From Microbacterium sp. BH-3-3-3 (lineage in GTDB: Bacteria; Actinomycetota; Actinomycetes; Actinomycetales; Microbacteriaceae): DNA of 64,000 nt. The stretch is taken from NCBI RefSeq assembly GCF_001792815.1, contig NZ_CP017674.1:2790001-2854000 (forward strand), written 5' to 3'. The notes under the pieces are model-generated. The model was not told where the DNA came from. It saw nothing but the letters and a program-made list of their open reading frames with translations, and did no database searches. Position numbers and translations under genes: made by a program. Positions 35,905 through 43,852 of the stretch are shown piece after piece. The first letter of the stretch is position 1. Each line of letters opens with the position of its first letter.

Positions 35905-35970
35905 CGCATAAACGCTGTTCCTGCGCATAAACGCGGCGACGGAGCGTTTACGCGCAGGAACAGCGTTTAT
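35905..35970. repeat. Four-box palindromic repeat, copy C
   Basis: 66 bp with the same plan as copies A and B: two CATAAACGC boxes and two inverted boxes. The arms match over about 27 bp with a single mismatch around a 9-nt centre, making it the most symmetric copy. Unlike A and B it does not touch an AbiEi-like gene. Confidence 0.85.
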
Positions 35971-36080
35971 CGCGGTGGGCCGGGTGTGCCCGAGGCGCGG
36001 CTGCCCGGCGCGGCTGCCCGACGCGGCCGCGCGGGACTGCGGCGCGGGACGGCTGCGCGAGGCGGCTGCCCGACGCGGCG

Positions 36081-36131
36081 GCGCGGGGCTGCTGCGCGGG
36101 GCTGCTGCGCGGGGCTGCTGCGCGGGGCTGC
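36081..36131. repeat. 13-bp tandem repeat, about 3.9 units
   Basis: The unit GCGCGGGGCTGCT occurs at 36081, 36094 and 36107, with a fourth partial unit from 36120. Units are identical, suggesting recent slippage. Confidence 0.85.
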
Positions 36132-36253
36132 GGCGCGGCTGCTCGGCGCGGCGGCGGACGCAAACGGCGCCGACCGGGAGCGGCGGGAACACCGTGCGCA
36201 CGCGGTGTCCGCTGCGGATCGCGGCGCGGCTCAGACCGACGGACGGCCGTGCG

Positions 36254-36925
36254 TCAGGCGCTGCAGCCGAGGCGTGACTGGATGTCGCGCATCGCGTCGA
36301 TCTCGGCGGACTGACCGCTCACGATCGTGCCGGCCACCTCGGCCACGCGGGGCTCGTCGCCCAGCTCGATGACGGCCTGCGCCATGGGGATCGCGCCCTG
36401 GTGGTGGCGGATCATCAGCTCGAGGAACAGGCAGTCGGCGGGCTGTCCCTCGAGGGTGCGGAGTCGGTCGAGCTGCGCGTCGGTGGCCATGCCCATCTCG
36501 CCGAGCAGCTGCTCCTGCGTGAGGGCGGAGGTGTCGCCGTGGCTGTGCTCGCCCGACTTCTCCATCCACGTCATGAGCGGCTGGTCCGAGGCTTGGGGCA
36601 GACCCCACTCGACGAGCCAGCCGTACATCTCGCCCCGCTGACCGGACTGCGTGGTCGCGATGTCGTACGAGAGGGCGCGCAGCTCGTCGTCGGCGGTCTT
36701 GCGATAGATCTCCATGGCCATGAGCACCGCCTGGGTGTGGTGCACCTGCATGTCGCGGGCGAAGCCGGCGTCGGCGGAGGTCGTCGAGGGGTGCGCCGGC
36801 GCGGCCGTCGCGCCGAACGCCGTGAAGCGTCCGATCGCGAAGGCCACGGCGACGACCGCCACGGCGATGAGGGCGACGACGGCCCACCGGACCGCGGGGC
36901 GTGCGACCGGGGCGTCGTCGGTCAT
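36254..36925 (-). CDS. DUF305 membrane-anchored protein
   Basis: 223 residues. One N-terminal membrane helix (WAVVALIAVAVVAVAFAIG, about 14-32) and an exported four-helix DUF305 domain with paired histidines (MQVHHTQAVLMAMEIYRKTA, then LMIRHHQGAIPMAQAVIELG). DUF305 folds like ferritin and is often linked to copper or metal handling. The start overlaps the stop of the DUF3105 gene (ATGA), a pairing common in Actinobacteria. Confidence 0.88.
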   Translation of the reverse strand: MTDDAPVARPAVRWAVVALIAVAVVAVAFAIGRFTAFGATAAPAHPSTTSADAGFARDMQVHHTQAVLMAMEIYRKTADDELRALSYDIATTQSGQRGEMYGWLVEWGLPQASDQPLMTWMEKSGEHSHGDTSALTQEQLLGEMGMATDAQLDRLRTLEGQPADCLFLELMIRHHQGAIPMAQAVIELGDEPRVAEVAGTIVSGQSAEIDAMRDIQSRLGCSA

Positions 36926-37632
36926 CAGGCCTTGCCCGGACCTTCCACGCCACCCGAGCACGCGGCGTTCGGCTCGGGGGCGTTCTGGCTGCGCCAGAAC
37001 TCGGTGAAGAACTCTCCGATGCGCGGGTCGCTCGGATCGTCGAGCTTCAGCTGGTGGTTCCAGGCGCTGACGGCGACGGGGGTGTCCATGTCGGGGTACG
37101 GCGAGAGGATCGCGTAGCTCGAGGGCAGAACCGCCTTCAGGGCGTCGATGCCGGCCTCGTCCACGCGGGCGGGGTCGTAGGTCACCCAGATGGCGCCGTG
37201 CTCCATGGAGTGCACGGCGTTCTCGTTCTGCTGGGGCTCGGTGTAGACGCCGCAGTTGAGCCAGATCGGGTTGTGCGGGCCGCCGGCGGGAGGGGTCTGG
37301 TCGTAGGTGACCGCATCTTGCACGTGATCGGAGCGGTTCTCGAAGGTCTGCACCCCGTCGATCTCGCGCCCGGTGCTGTTGCCGGCCTGGTAGCTCGTGG
37401 GGGGCTCGGGGGCGAAGGCGAAGGATGCCACGACCAGGCCGATCACCGCGAGGGCAGCCGTGGAACCGACGACCCACCAGACCAGCTTTCCGCGCTTTCG
37501 GCGCGCCATCTGCTTCTGGTACTCGGCGAGCTTCTGCTGCCGTTTCTGCTCGCGCTGCTGCTTGACGGTGAGGTCGATGTCGGCCTGCTTCGCGGGGTTG
37601 CCGCTCGCGCGCTTGTCGGAGGGGGAAGTCAT
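36925..37632 (-). CDS. DUF3105 membrane-anchored protein
   Basis: 235 residues. Lys/Gln-rich cytoplasmic N-terminus (KQQREQKRQQKLAEYQKQMA, coiled-coil-like), one membrane helix about 50-70, and an exterior DUF3105 domain (GGPHNPIWLNCGVYTEPQQN, HSMEHGAIWVTYDP). Function unknown; the conserved H-x-x-E-H-G suggests metal binding. Co-transcribed with the DUF305 gene. Confidence 0.87.
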   Translation of the reverse strand: MTSPSDKRASGNPAKQADIDLTVKQQREQKRQQKLAEYQKQMARRKRGKLVWWVVGSTAALAVIGLVVASFAFAPEPPTSYQAGNSTGREIDGVQTFENRSDHVQDAVTYDQTPPAGGPHNPIWLNCGVYTEPQQNENAVHSMEHGAIWVTYDPARVDEAGIDALKAVLPSSYAILSPYPDMDTPVAVSAWNHQLKLDDPSDPRIGEFFTEFWRSQNAPEPNAACSGGVEGPGKA

Positions 37633-37777
37633 GCGCTGTGTTCTGTCTCTCTTCGGGGCGGGACACATCGGCATGCGCCGACGATCCCAGCCTATTCGGG
37701 TGAATGGGCCGGTGGCCTGGGAGGAACCCGCGAGCCGGGATGGTGGCGCACGGGGTGGGACGCTAGTATTAACGACG

Positions 37778-37791
37778 TCGAATCGATTCGA
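37778..37791. promoter_or_regulatory. Palindrome upstream of the Bcr-type pump
   Basis: TCGAATCGATTCGA is a perfect 14-bp palindrome, 73 bp upstream of the pump start, in an A/T-richer promoter region that also holds a T-run at 37807-37813. Candidate operator for an unlinked regulator. Confidence 0.45.
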
Positions 37792-37864
37792 GGTTCGACG
37801 ATCCCCCCTTTTTTTCTCAGCCCGACTCGTTCGGGCTGTCCGTGTTGCGAAACGAAACTGACGC

Positions 37865-39202
37865 GTGCTCGATACTGCTTCCCACCCCGTGATCCCCGCA
37901 GCGGCTTCTGCCGCGCAGACCCCCACCGGCGCCATCCGCGCGCTGGGCAAGAACCCCGCCACCGCACCGATCGTGCTGCACCCGGGCGACGCGATCCCCG
38001 CGTCGCGCCGCGTGCTGTACATCATCGTGCTCGGCGCACTGACGGCCCTCGGCCCGTTCACCATCGATCTCTACCTGCCGGCGTTCCCGGTTCTCGAGGC
38101 CGATTTCCAGACCTCGGCGGCGGCGATCCAGCTGACCCTCACGGGCACGATGATCGGCTTCGCCCTCGGCCAGCTGATCGTCGGGCCCCTCAGCGACAAG
38201 GTCGGACGCCGTCTTCCCCTGCTGTCGGTGACCGCCCTGCACGTGGCCGCGAGCATCTTCGCCGCCCTCGCACCGACGCTCGAGACGCTCTCGATCGCGC
38301 GCGTGCTGATGGGCGCGGGCGCCGCCGCCGGCGGTGTCGTCGCCGCGGCGATCATCCGCGACCTCTTCGGCGGGCGCCGCCTGGTAGTCATGCTCTCGCG
38401 CATGGCGATGGTGTCGGGCGTCGCACCCGTGCTGGCTCCGCTCGCGGGTTCCGCGCTGCTGCTGGTGATGAACTGGCGGGGCATCTTCGTCGTGCTCGCC
38501 GTGTACGGCGCGGTCATGCTCGTGTCGGCCATCCTGTTCGTGCCCGAGACCCTTCCGGCGGCCCGCCGCGGCGGCCCGGGAGCCACCACGGTGTGGCAGC
38601 GGTACGCGAGCGTCTTCCGCGACCGCGTCTTCATCGGCGTGCTGATCATCGGGGCGATGACCTTCAGCGGTCTGTTCTCGTACCTCTCGGCGTCGTCGTT
38701 CCTGTTCCAGGTGACCTACGGCTTCAACGCCCAGCTGTACGGCGTGCTGTTCGCGGCCAACTCGGTCGGCGTGGTCGTCGGCGTGCAGGTCGCGTCACGT
38801 CTCGCGGCCCGGTTCGGCCCCCAGTGGGTCATGGCCTTCTCGACCGCTGTCCTCGTGCTCGCCGGCGGTGCCATCGTGGTGACCGACCAGCTGGGACTGG
38901 GACTGTGGGGGACCATCGTGCCGCTGTTCTTCTTCATGACCGCGTGCGGCTTCACCTTCCCGTGCGCACAGGTGCTCGCCCTCGACCGGCACGGCAAGGC
39001 CGCGGGGACGGCGCAGTCGATCATCGGCGCGGCCAACTTCGGCATCGCCGGCATCATCTCGCCCCTCGTCGGGCTGCTGGCCACCGGATCGGGCATCACC
39101 GCCACGACCATGGCATCCGTGATGCTCGGGTGCGCGGTCATCGGCGTGATCTCGCTCTGGGTGCTCGTGCGCCCGCGCACGGTCGAGCGCCTCGCGCCCT
39201 GA
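37865..39202 (+). CDS. Bcr/CflA-family MFS drug exporter
   Basis: 445 residues, 12 membrane helices. GALTALGPFTIDLYLPAFPV is the diagnostic first helix of the Bcr/CflA group and GPLSDKVGRRLPLL is MFS motif A. A cytosolic N-terminal tail of about 50 residues precedes helix 1; the GTG at 37865 is kept, although a later start could shorten the tail. Probably exports chloramphenicol-, bicyclomycin- or sulfonamide-like compounds. Confidence 0.87.
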   Translation: MLDTASHPVIPAAASAAQTPTGAIRALGKNPATAPIVLHPGDAIPASRRVLYIIVLGALTALGPFTIDLYLPAFPVLEADFQTSAAAIQLTLTGTMIGFALGQLIVGPLSDKVGRRLPLLSVTALHVAASIFAALAPTLETLSIARVLMGAGAAAGGVVAAAIIRDLFGGRRLVVMLSRMAMVSGVAPVLAPLAGSALLLVMNWRGIFVVLAVYGAVMLVSAILFVPETLPAARRGGPGATTVWQRYASVFRDRVFIGVLIIGAMTFSGLFSYLSASSFLFQVTYGFNAQLYGVLFAANSVGVVVGVQVASRLAARFGPQWVMAFSTAVLVLAGGAIVVTDQLGLGLWGTIVPLFFFMTACGFTFPCAQVLALDRHGKAAGTAQSIIGAANFGIAGIISPLVGLLATGSGITATTMASVMLGCAVIGVISLWVLVRPRTVERLAP

Positions 39203-39298
39203 CCGCCCGGCGACACCCCGCCGACACCGGCGGCCGCGAACAGTAGCAGAGCGGGCGTCGGTGTTCCGCGTGGCCTCGGCGAGCGGCATCATGGGTCA

Positions 39299-40000
39299 AT
39301 GGATGCCGCTGCGACCGACGACCCCGTTCTCGATGCGCGCCCGCAGCGGTTCCGCGCCGTCGTCGGAGTGGTGCTGGTGGCTGTGGCGTGCGGCCTGGGG
39401 GCGTGGGTGTACTTCCGCGGTCCGAGCCCGTTCGCGGTGGACGTCTGGTGGAACCAGTTGTTCGCGGCGGCTCCGTCGCAGCCGCTGTTCGTCTTCGCGC
39501 TCGCGATGGACCAGGTGGGCGGTCACCTCACCGCCGTGCTGATCATTCCGCTCGGAGGGGCGCTCGTGCTGTTCCTGTCGCGGCGGCGATGGTCGGCACT
39601 GTACTTCCTGACCGCGTCGGCGGGCAGCGCCCTGTTCGTGCAGGTGCTGAAACAGACCTTCGGTCGCGCTCGTCCCGAAGACATCCTCATCCTCAGCGAC
39701 TACGGCTCCTTCCCCTCGGGTCATACCGCGAACGCCGCGACGATCGCGGTCGTCGCCGCGGTGATCTTCCCCCACGCCTGGGTGCGCGTGGTGGGCGTGG
39801 CCTGGATCGTGCTGATGGCGTTCAGCCGCACCTACCTGCACGCGCACTGGCTGTCGGACACCCTGGGTGGCGCGCTGGTGGGAGCGGGGGCGGCGCTCAT
39901 CCTGGCCGCCGCGTTCTCGCGGTTGCGGTACCGCGACGCCGACCGACTCGTGATGAGACGCGCGCGCCGGGCGGATGCCGGGACGCGGGGCGCGTCGTAG
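39299..40000 (+). CDS. PAP2-family membrane phosphatase
   Basis: 233 residues, about six helices. All three phosphatase motifs are present: KQTFGRARP, SFPSGHTANAATI and SRTYLHAHWLSD. It dephosphorylates lipid phosphates such as phosphatidic acid, undecaprenyl pyrophosphate or related lipids. ATG 39299; downstream HerA-like gene follows by 10 bp. Confidence 0.9.
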   Translation: MDAAATDDPVLDARPQRFRAVVGVVLVAVACGLGAWVYFRGPSPFAVDVWWNQLFAAAPSQPLFVFALAMDQVGGHLTAVLIIPLGGALVLFLSRRRWSALYFLTASAGSALFVQVLKQTFGRARPEDILILSDYGSFPSGHTANAATIAVVAAVIFPHAWVRVVGVAWIVLMAFSRTYLHAHWLSDTLGGALVGAGAALILAAAFSRLRYRDADRLVMRRARRADAGTRGAS

Positions 40001-40010
40001 GCTGACGCGC

Positions 40011-41966
40011 ATGAGCGCCGCCGCTGACGAGACCCCCGCTTTCTCCGACGCCGACGCCGAGGTCGCCCGTCTGAGGGCCGAGGCCGATGCCGCCGAGGCC
40101 GAGCTGCGACTCGCCCGTGCGCGCGCCGACCTGGCCGCGGCCGAGGCGACGGCTGCCCGTGCGCGCGCGGCGGCGGCATCGGCGCGGCCGGTTGGGGAGC
40201 CCGCGGCGGCGCCCGAGGTCGTGCCGACGACGACGGCACCCGCTCCGGCCGGGTCTGCGGCGCCCGGGCGGTCCGACCCCTCCGCGTCGCCCCGCACCGC
40301 CCCACCCGCGGACACCTCGGTCGGATCCGCCGCGTCGGGGCCGCTGTCCGACGCCCAGGTCGCCGCCGTCGCCGCGGGCTACACCGCCGACGGTGCGACC
40401 CTCGACCTCGGCGTGCTCATCAATGGCGGGCCGGTGGCATCCGTTCCCGTGCGCATTCCGCTGGCGATGACGAACCGCCATGGTCTGGTCGCCGGCGCCA
40501 CCGGCACGGGCAAGACGCGCACCCTGCAGTTGCTCGCCGAGCAGTTGTCCGAGAACGGGGTGCCCGTGTTCGCCGCCGACATCAAGGGCGACCTCTCGGG
40601 TCTGGCCGCGCCCGGGACGCCGAGCGAGAAGCTCGCCGCGCGGACCGCCGCCCTCGGTCAGGACTGGTCGGCGCGGGCGTTCCCGACCGAGTTCTTCGCG
40701 CTCGGCGACGACGTGGGCGCGGGCATCCCCGTGCGGGCGACGGTCTCGGGCTTCGGACCGCTGCTGCTCAGCCGGGTGCTGGGCCTGAACGCGACGCAGG
40801 AGTCGAGCCTGGGACTGGTGTTCCACTACGCCGACGAGAAGGGGCTCGCCCTCGTCGACCTGTCCGATCTGCGGGCGGTGCTGCTCCATCTGACCGCAGA
40901 CGAGGGCAAGGCCGAGCTGAAGGGCATCGGCGGGTTGTCGGCCGCGACGGCGGGAGTGATCCTGCGCGAGCTCATCGCGTTCGCCGCGGCGGGCGCCGAG
41001 ACCTTCTTCGGCGAGCCCGAGCTCGACGTGAGCGTGTTCCTGCGCACCGATGCCACGGGTGCCGGCATCGTGAGCCTGCTCGAAGTGCCCAACGTGGCCG
41101 CGCGACCCGAGCTGTACTCGACGTTCCTCATGTACCTGCTCGCAGAGCTGTACGAGACGCTCCCCGAGGTCGGCGATCTCGACAAGCCCAAACTCGTGTT
41201 CTTCTTCGACGAGGCGCACCTGCTGTTCCGCGACGCGTCGAAGGCGTTCCTCGCCGCGATCACCCAGACGGTGCGGCTGATCCGCTCGAAGGGCGTCGGG
41301 GTCTTCTTCGTGACCCAGACGCCGAAGGACGTTCCCGGTGACGTGCTCGCCCAGCTGGGCTCGCGTGTTCAGCACGCCCTGCGGGCCTTCACCCCCGACG
41401 ATGCGACGGCGCTGCGGGCCTCGGTGCGCACGTACCCCGACTCGGGCTACGACCTCGAACGGGTGCTGCAGGAGCTCGGCACGGGCGAAGCGATCATCAC
41501 CGTCATGAGCGAGCGCGGGGCGCCCACCCCGGTCGCCTGGACACGCCTGTTCGCCCCGCGGGCGTCGATGGCGCCGATCAGCGCCGACGCGATGGCCGCG
41601 GCGGTCTCGTCATCGCCCCTCTTCTCGACCTACGGCACCCCCGTCGACCCCGAGTCCGCGCGCGAGATCCTCGGCGCACGCCTGCAGGCCGCGACCGACG
41701 CGCAGGAGGCCATCGAGCGGGCGAAGAAGGCCGCCGCCGACCAGGCCGAGTTCGCGAAGCAGAAGGCCGCGATCGACAAGGCACGCGCCGACGCGCAGAA
41801 GAAGGCGCAGCGCGAGTACGACCGGATCCTCAAGACCACCGCGGCGCCGCGCCGCCGGGCGAGCACCCCGACGGCGCCTCTCGACGATCTGCTGGGGCGC
41901 GGGGCGACGAAGAGCATCGTGTCGGGGGTCATCCGCGGACTGTTCGGCAACGGGCGTCGGCGCTGA
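40011..41966 (+). CDS. HerA-like (DUF853) ATPase
   Basis: 651 residues. Residues 10-60 are an Ala/Glu/Arg-rich coiled coil, followed by a Pro/Ala linker. Walker A is GATGTGKTRTLQ near residue 162. Walker B is LVFFFDEAHLLF near residue 398, followed by RSKGVGVFFVTQTPKDVPGD, and the C-terminus has a second helical, lysine-rich coil. HerA/FtsK-like motor ATPase of unknown target; no NurA nuclease gene is adjacent. Confidence 0.87.
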   Translation: MSAAADETPAFSDADAEVARLRAEADAAEAELRLARARADLAAAEATAARARAAAASARPVGEPAAAPEVVPTTTAPAPAGSAAPGRSDPSASPRTAPPADTSVGSAASGPLSDAQVAAVAAGYTADGATLDLGVLINGGPVASVPVRIPLAMTNRHGLVAGATGTGKTRTLQLLAEQLSENGVPVFAADIKGDLSGLAAPGTPSEKLAARTAALGQDWSARAFPTEFFALGDDVGAGIPVRATVSGFGPLLLSRVLGLNATQESSLGLVFHYADEKGLALVDLSDLRAVLLHLTADEGKAELKGIGGLSAATAGVILRELIAFAAAGAETFFGEPELDVSVFLRTDATGAGIVSLLEVPNVAARPELYSTFLMYLLAELYETLPEVGDLDKPKLVFFFDEAHLLFRDASKAFLAAITQTVRLIRSKGVGVFFVTQTPKDVPGDVLAQLGSRVQHALRAFTPDDATALRASVRTYPDSGYDLERVLQELGTGEAIITVMSERGAPTPVAWTRLFAPRASMAPISADAMAAAVSSSPLFSTYGTPVDPESAREILGARLQAATDAQEAIERAKKAAADQAEFAKQKAAIDKARADAQKKAQREYDRILKTTAAPRRRASTPTAPLDDLLGRGATKSIVSGVIRGLFGNGRRR

Positions 41967-42022
41967 GGCCCCCCCGGGCTGATGGCGGGCGGCGCGGGAC
42001 GTCGTCGGCCCGGCACAACCTC

Positions 42023-42084
42023 AGTGATTCGCGCAAAGTCGGCGGAGTTCGGGGGTTTCCGGCTGAGCGAACGCGAATCGCTGA
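42023..42084. repeat. Inverted repeat in the HerA-MHS gap
   Basis: CAGTGATTCGCG (42023-42034) and CGCGAATCGCTG (42073-42084) are complements with one mismatch, 38 bp apart. Unassigned. Confidence 0.45.
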
Positions 42085-42130
42085 CCTTCTGCACGGTGTC
42101 GCGGCGCCGTTGCGCCGAGGGGCGAACGAC

Positions 42131-42173
42131 GAACGGGGAGGGATGCCGTGACCTCCGGCATCCCTCCCCGTTC
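42131..42173. terminator. Bidirectional terminator, 18-bp arms
   Basis: Arms 42131-42148 and 42156-42173 are perfect complements around TGACCTC, and contain GGATGCC/GGCATCC. It lies between convergent genes, nearest the MHS transporter stop. Confidence 0.85.
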
Positions 42174-42181
42174 CGGCGCGG

Positions 42182-43651
42182 CTACGAGCGGCGGATCTGC
42201 AGCGGCATGGTCGAGGTGTCGATGAGCGGGTCGTCGTCCTGCCGCTCGACGAGGGCCTCGGCCTCGGCCGTGGTCTCGACGGTGGGCATCGATCCGAGCA
42301 GCGGTCGGCGGGCCGTCTCGCGCATGGAGAGAAGGGCGACCAGCCCCAGAGCGGCGAAGAACATGATGTAGAACGCCGGCATGAGGGTGTTGCCGGTCAG
42401 GTCGATGAGCGCCTGACTGAACAGCGGGGTGGTGCCGCCGAACAGCGACACGGCGATGTTGTAGGCGACGGCCATCGCCCCGAACCGCGACGCGGTGGGG
42501 AACAGGGCAGGCAGAGCGGATGCCGAGATGGCGACGTAGAACGCCACCGGCACCGCCGCCATGCACAGGGCGATCATCACCGCCCACAGCTCACCGATCT
42601 GCATGATGAGGAACGCCGGAACCAGCAGCACCAGGGCGGACACCGCGGCGATGGCGTACACGGGCTTGCGGCCGATCCGATCGCTCAGGCGACCGATCAG
42701 GGGGAGGGCTGCCGACATGACCAGCAGAACCGGCACGGTCGCCACCGCGGCCGACAGGTTGGATACGCCCACCTCTTTCTCGAGATAGGTCGGCATGTAG
42801 CTGGTGAGGGCGTATCCGGCGGTGTTGGTGGCGGCGACGAGGGCGATACCGATCAGGAGCGCTCTCCAGTGGTGCCGCACGATGCCGATCAGACCCTGGC
42901 GGGCCATCGGGTCGTCCGCATCGATCTCGGCCGAGCCGGTGTGCTCGAAGGCGGGCGTCTCGGGAATGCGCAGACGGAAGTAGATCGCGACGATTCCGAG
43001 CGGGATCGCCAACAGGAACGGGATGCGCCACCCGTAGTCGACCATGGCGTTCTCACCCGAGATCGAGGTGGTGATCGCGGTGGTGATCGCCACGGCCGAG
43101 GCGCCGGCGGCGAAGCCGACGTACGACCCGACATCGAGCCACGACGACCAGAATCCGCGCCGGCGGTCGGGCGAGAACTCCGAGACATAGGTGGTCGCCC
43201 CGGCGTACTCGCCGCCGGTCGAGAAGCCCTGCACCATCTTGAGCAGGTACAGGGGGACGATCGCCCACAGCCCGATCTGCGCGGAGGTGGGGAGGATGCC
43301 GATGAGCGCGGTGGCCGCGGCCATCATCGCCATCGTGAGGAACAGCACTTTCTGGCGGCCGATGCGATCGCCCAGCGGGCCGAGCACGAAACCGCCGAAG
43401 GGGCGGACGAGGAAGGAGATGGCGAAGCCGAGCAGCGTGACCAGCAGGTTCCAGGGGGCGGGGACGTCGGAGGCGAAGACGACGGTGAGCGTGACGGCGA
43501 GGTAGCCGTAGATACCGAAGTCGAACCACTCCATGAAGTTGCCGACGACGGTGCCGCCGATGGCGGTGCGGACGCGCTTCTTGTCGATGACGATCACGTC
43601 GTCGACCTCGAGCCGCGCGGCTTCGGATGCCGAGGGGGGTTTCTCGTTCAT
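42182..43651 (-). CDS. MHS-family (ProP-like) metabolite:H+ symporter
   Basis: 489 residues, 12 helices. VGNFMEWFDFGIYGYLAVTL and RPFGGFVLGPLGDRIGRQKV are the MHS signature, plus LKMVQGFSTGGEYAGATTYV. Substrates in the family include proline, betaine, citrate, 2-oxoglutarate and shikimate; nothing here decides between them. The gap from 43652 to 43852 upstream holds no further feature I can support. Confidence 0.88.
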   Translation of the reverse strand: MNEKPPSASEAARLEVDDVIVIDKKRVRTAIGGTVVGNFMEWFDFGIYGYLAVTLTVVFASDVPAPWNLLVTLLGFAISFLVRPFGGFVLGPLGDRIGRQKVLFLTMAMMAAATALIGILPTSAQIGLWAIVPLYLLKMVQGFSTGGEYAGATTYVSEFSPDRRRGFWSSWLDVGSYVGFAAGASAVAITTAITTSISGENAMVDYGWRIPFLLAIPLGIVAIYFRLRIPETPAFEHTGSAEIDADDPMARQGLIGIVRHHWRALLIGIALVAATNTAGYALTSYMPTYLEKEVGVSNLSAAVATVPVLLVMSAALPLIGRLSDRIGRKPVYAIAAVSALVLLVPAFLIMQIGELWAVMIALCMAAVPVAFYVAISASALPALFPTASRFGAMAVAYNIAVSLFGGTTPLFSQALIDLTGNTLMPAFYIMFFAALGLVALLSMRETARRPLLGSMPTVETTAEAEALVERQDDDPLIDTSTMPLQIRRS

Positions 43652-43852
43652 CGGTCCAGCTTCACTCGGATCGGCTTTCGTTTCCAGTCCGGGCGCTGCG
43701 CGCGAGCGTGTGTTAGCGGAAGGTCAGCACCCGATCGCCCCACTCGCGGCGGGGTGCGCGTCGAGCGGACCGGAACGATCCGGCGGCACGCGCTCACCCT
43801 CGCGTCCGTCAAGCCCCCGGTGATGTCGGATGCCGCGCGTACCGTGGCGGGC

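Larger units (their letters stand above)
35827..36253. other. Gene-free, low-complexity G/C tract
   Basis: No gene is supported in this 427-bp stretch. It begins with GCCCGCC-type direct repeats (to about 35897), then palindromic repeat copy C, then an extreme G/C tract of CGCGGCTGCCCG-like words and a 13-bp tandem repeat. Open frames here are composition artefacts. Confidence 0.7.

Noticed and set aside
36081..36131. CRISPR-like array
   Set aside because: The units are 13 bp and directly abutting, with no spacers, and no cas gene is present. It is a simple tandem repeat.
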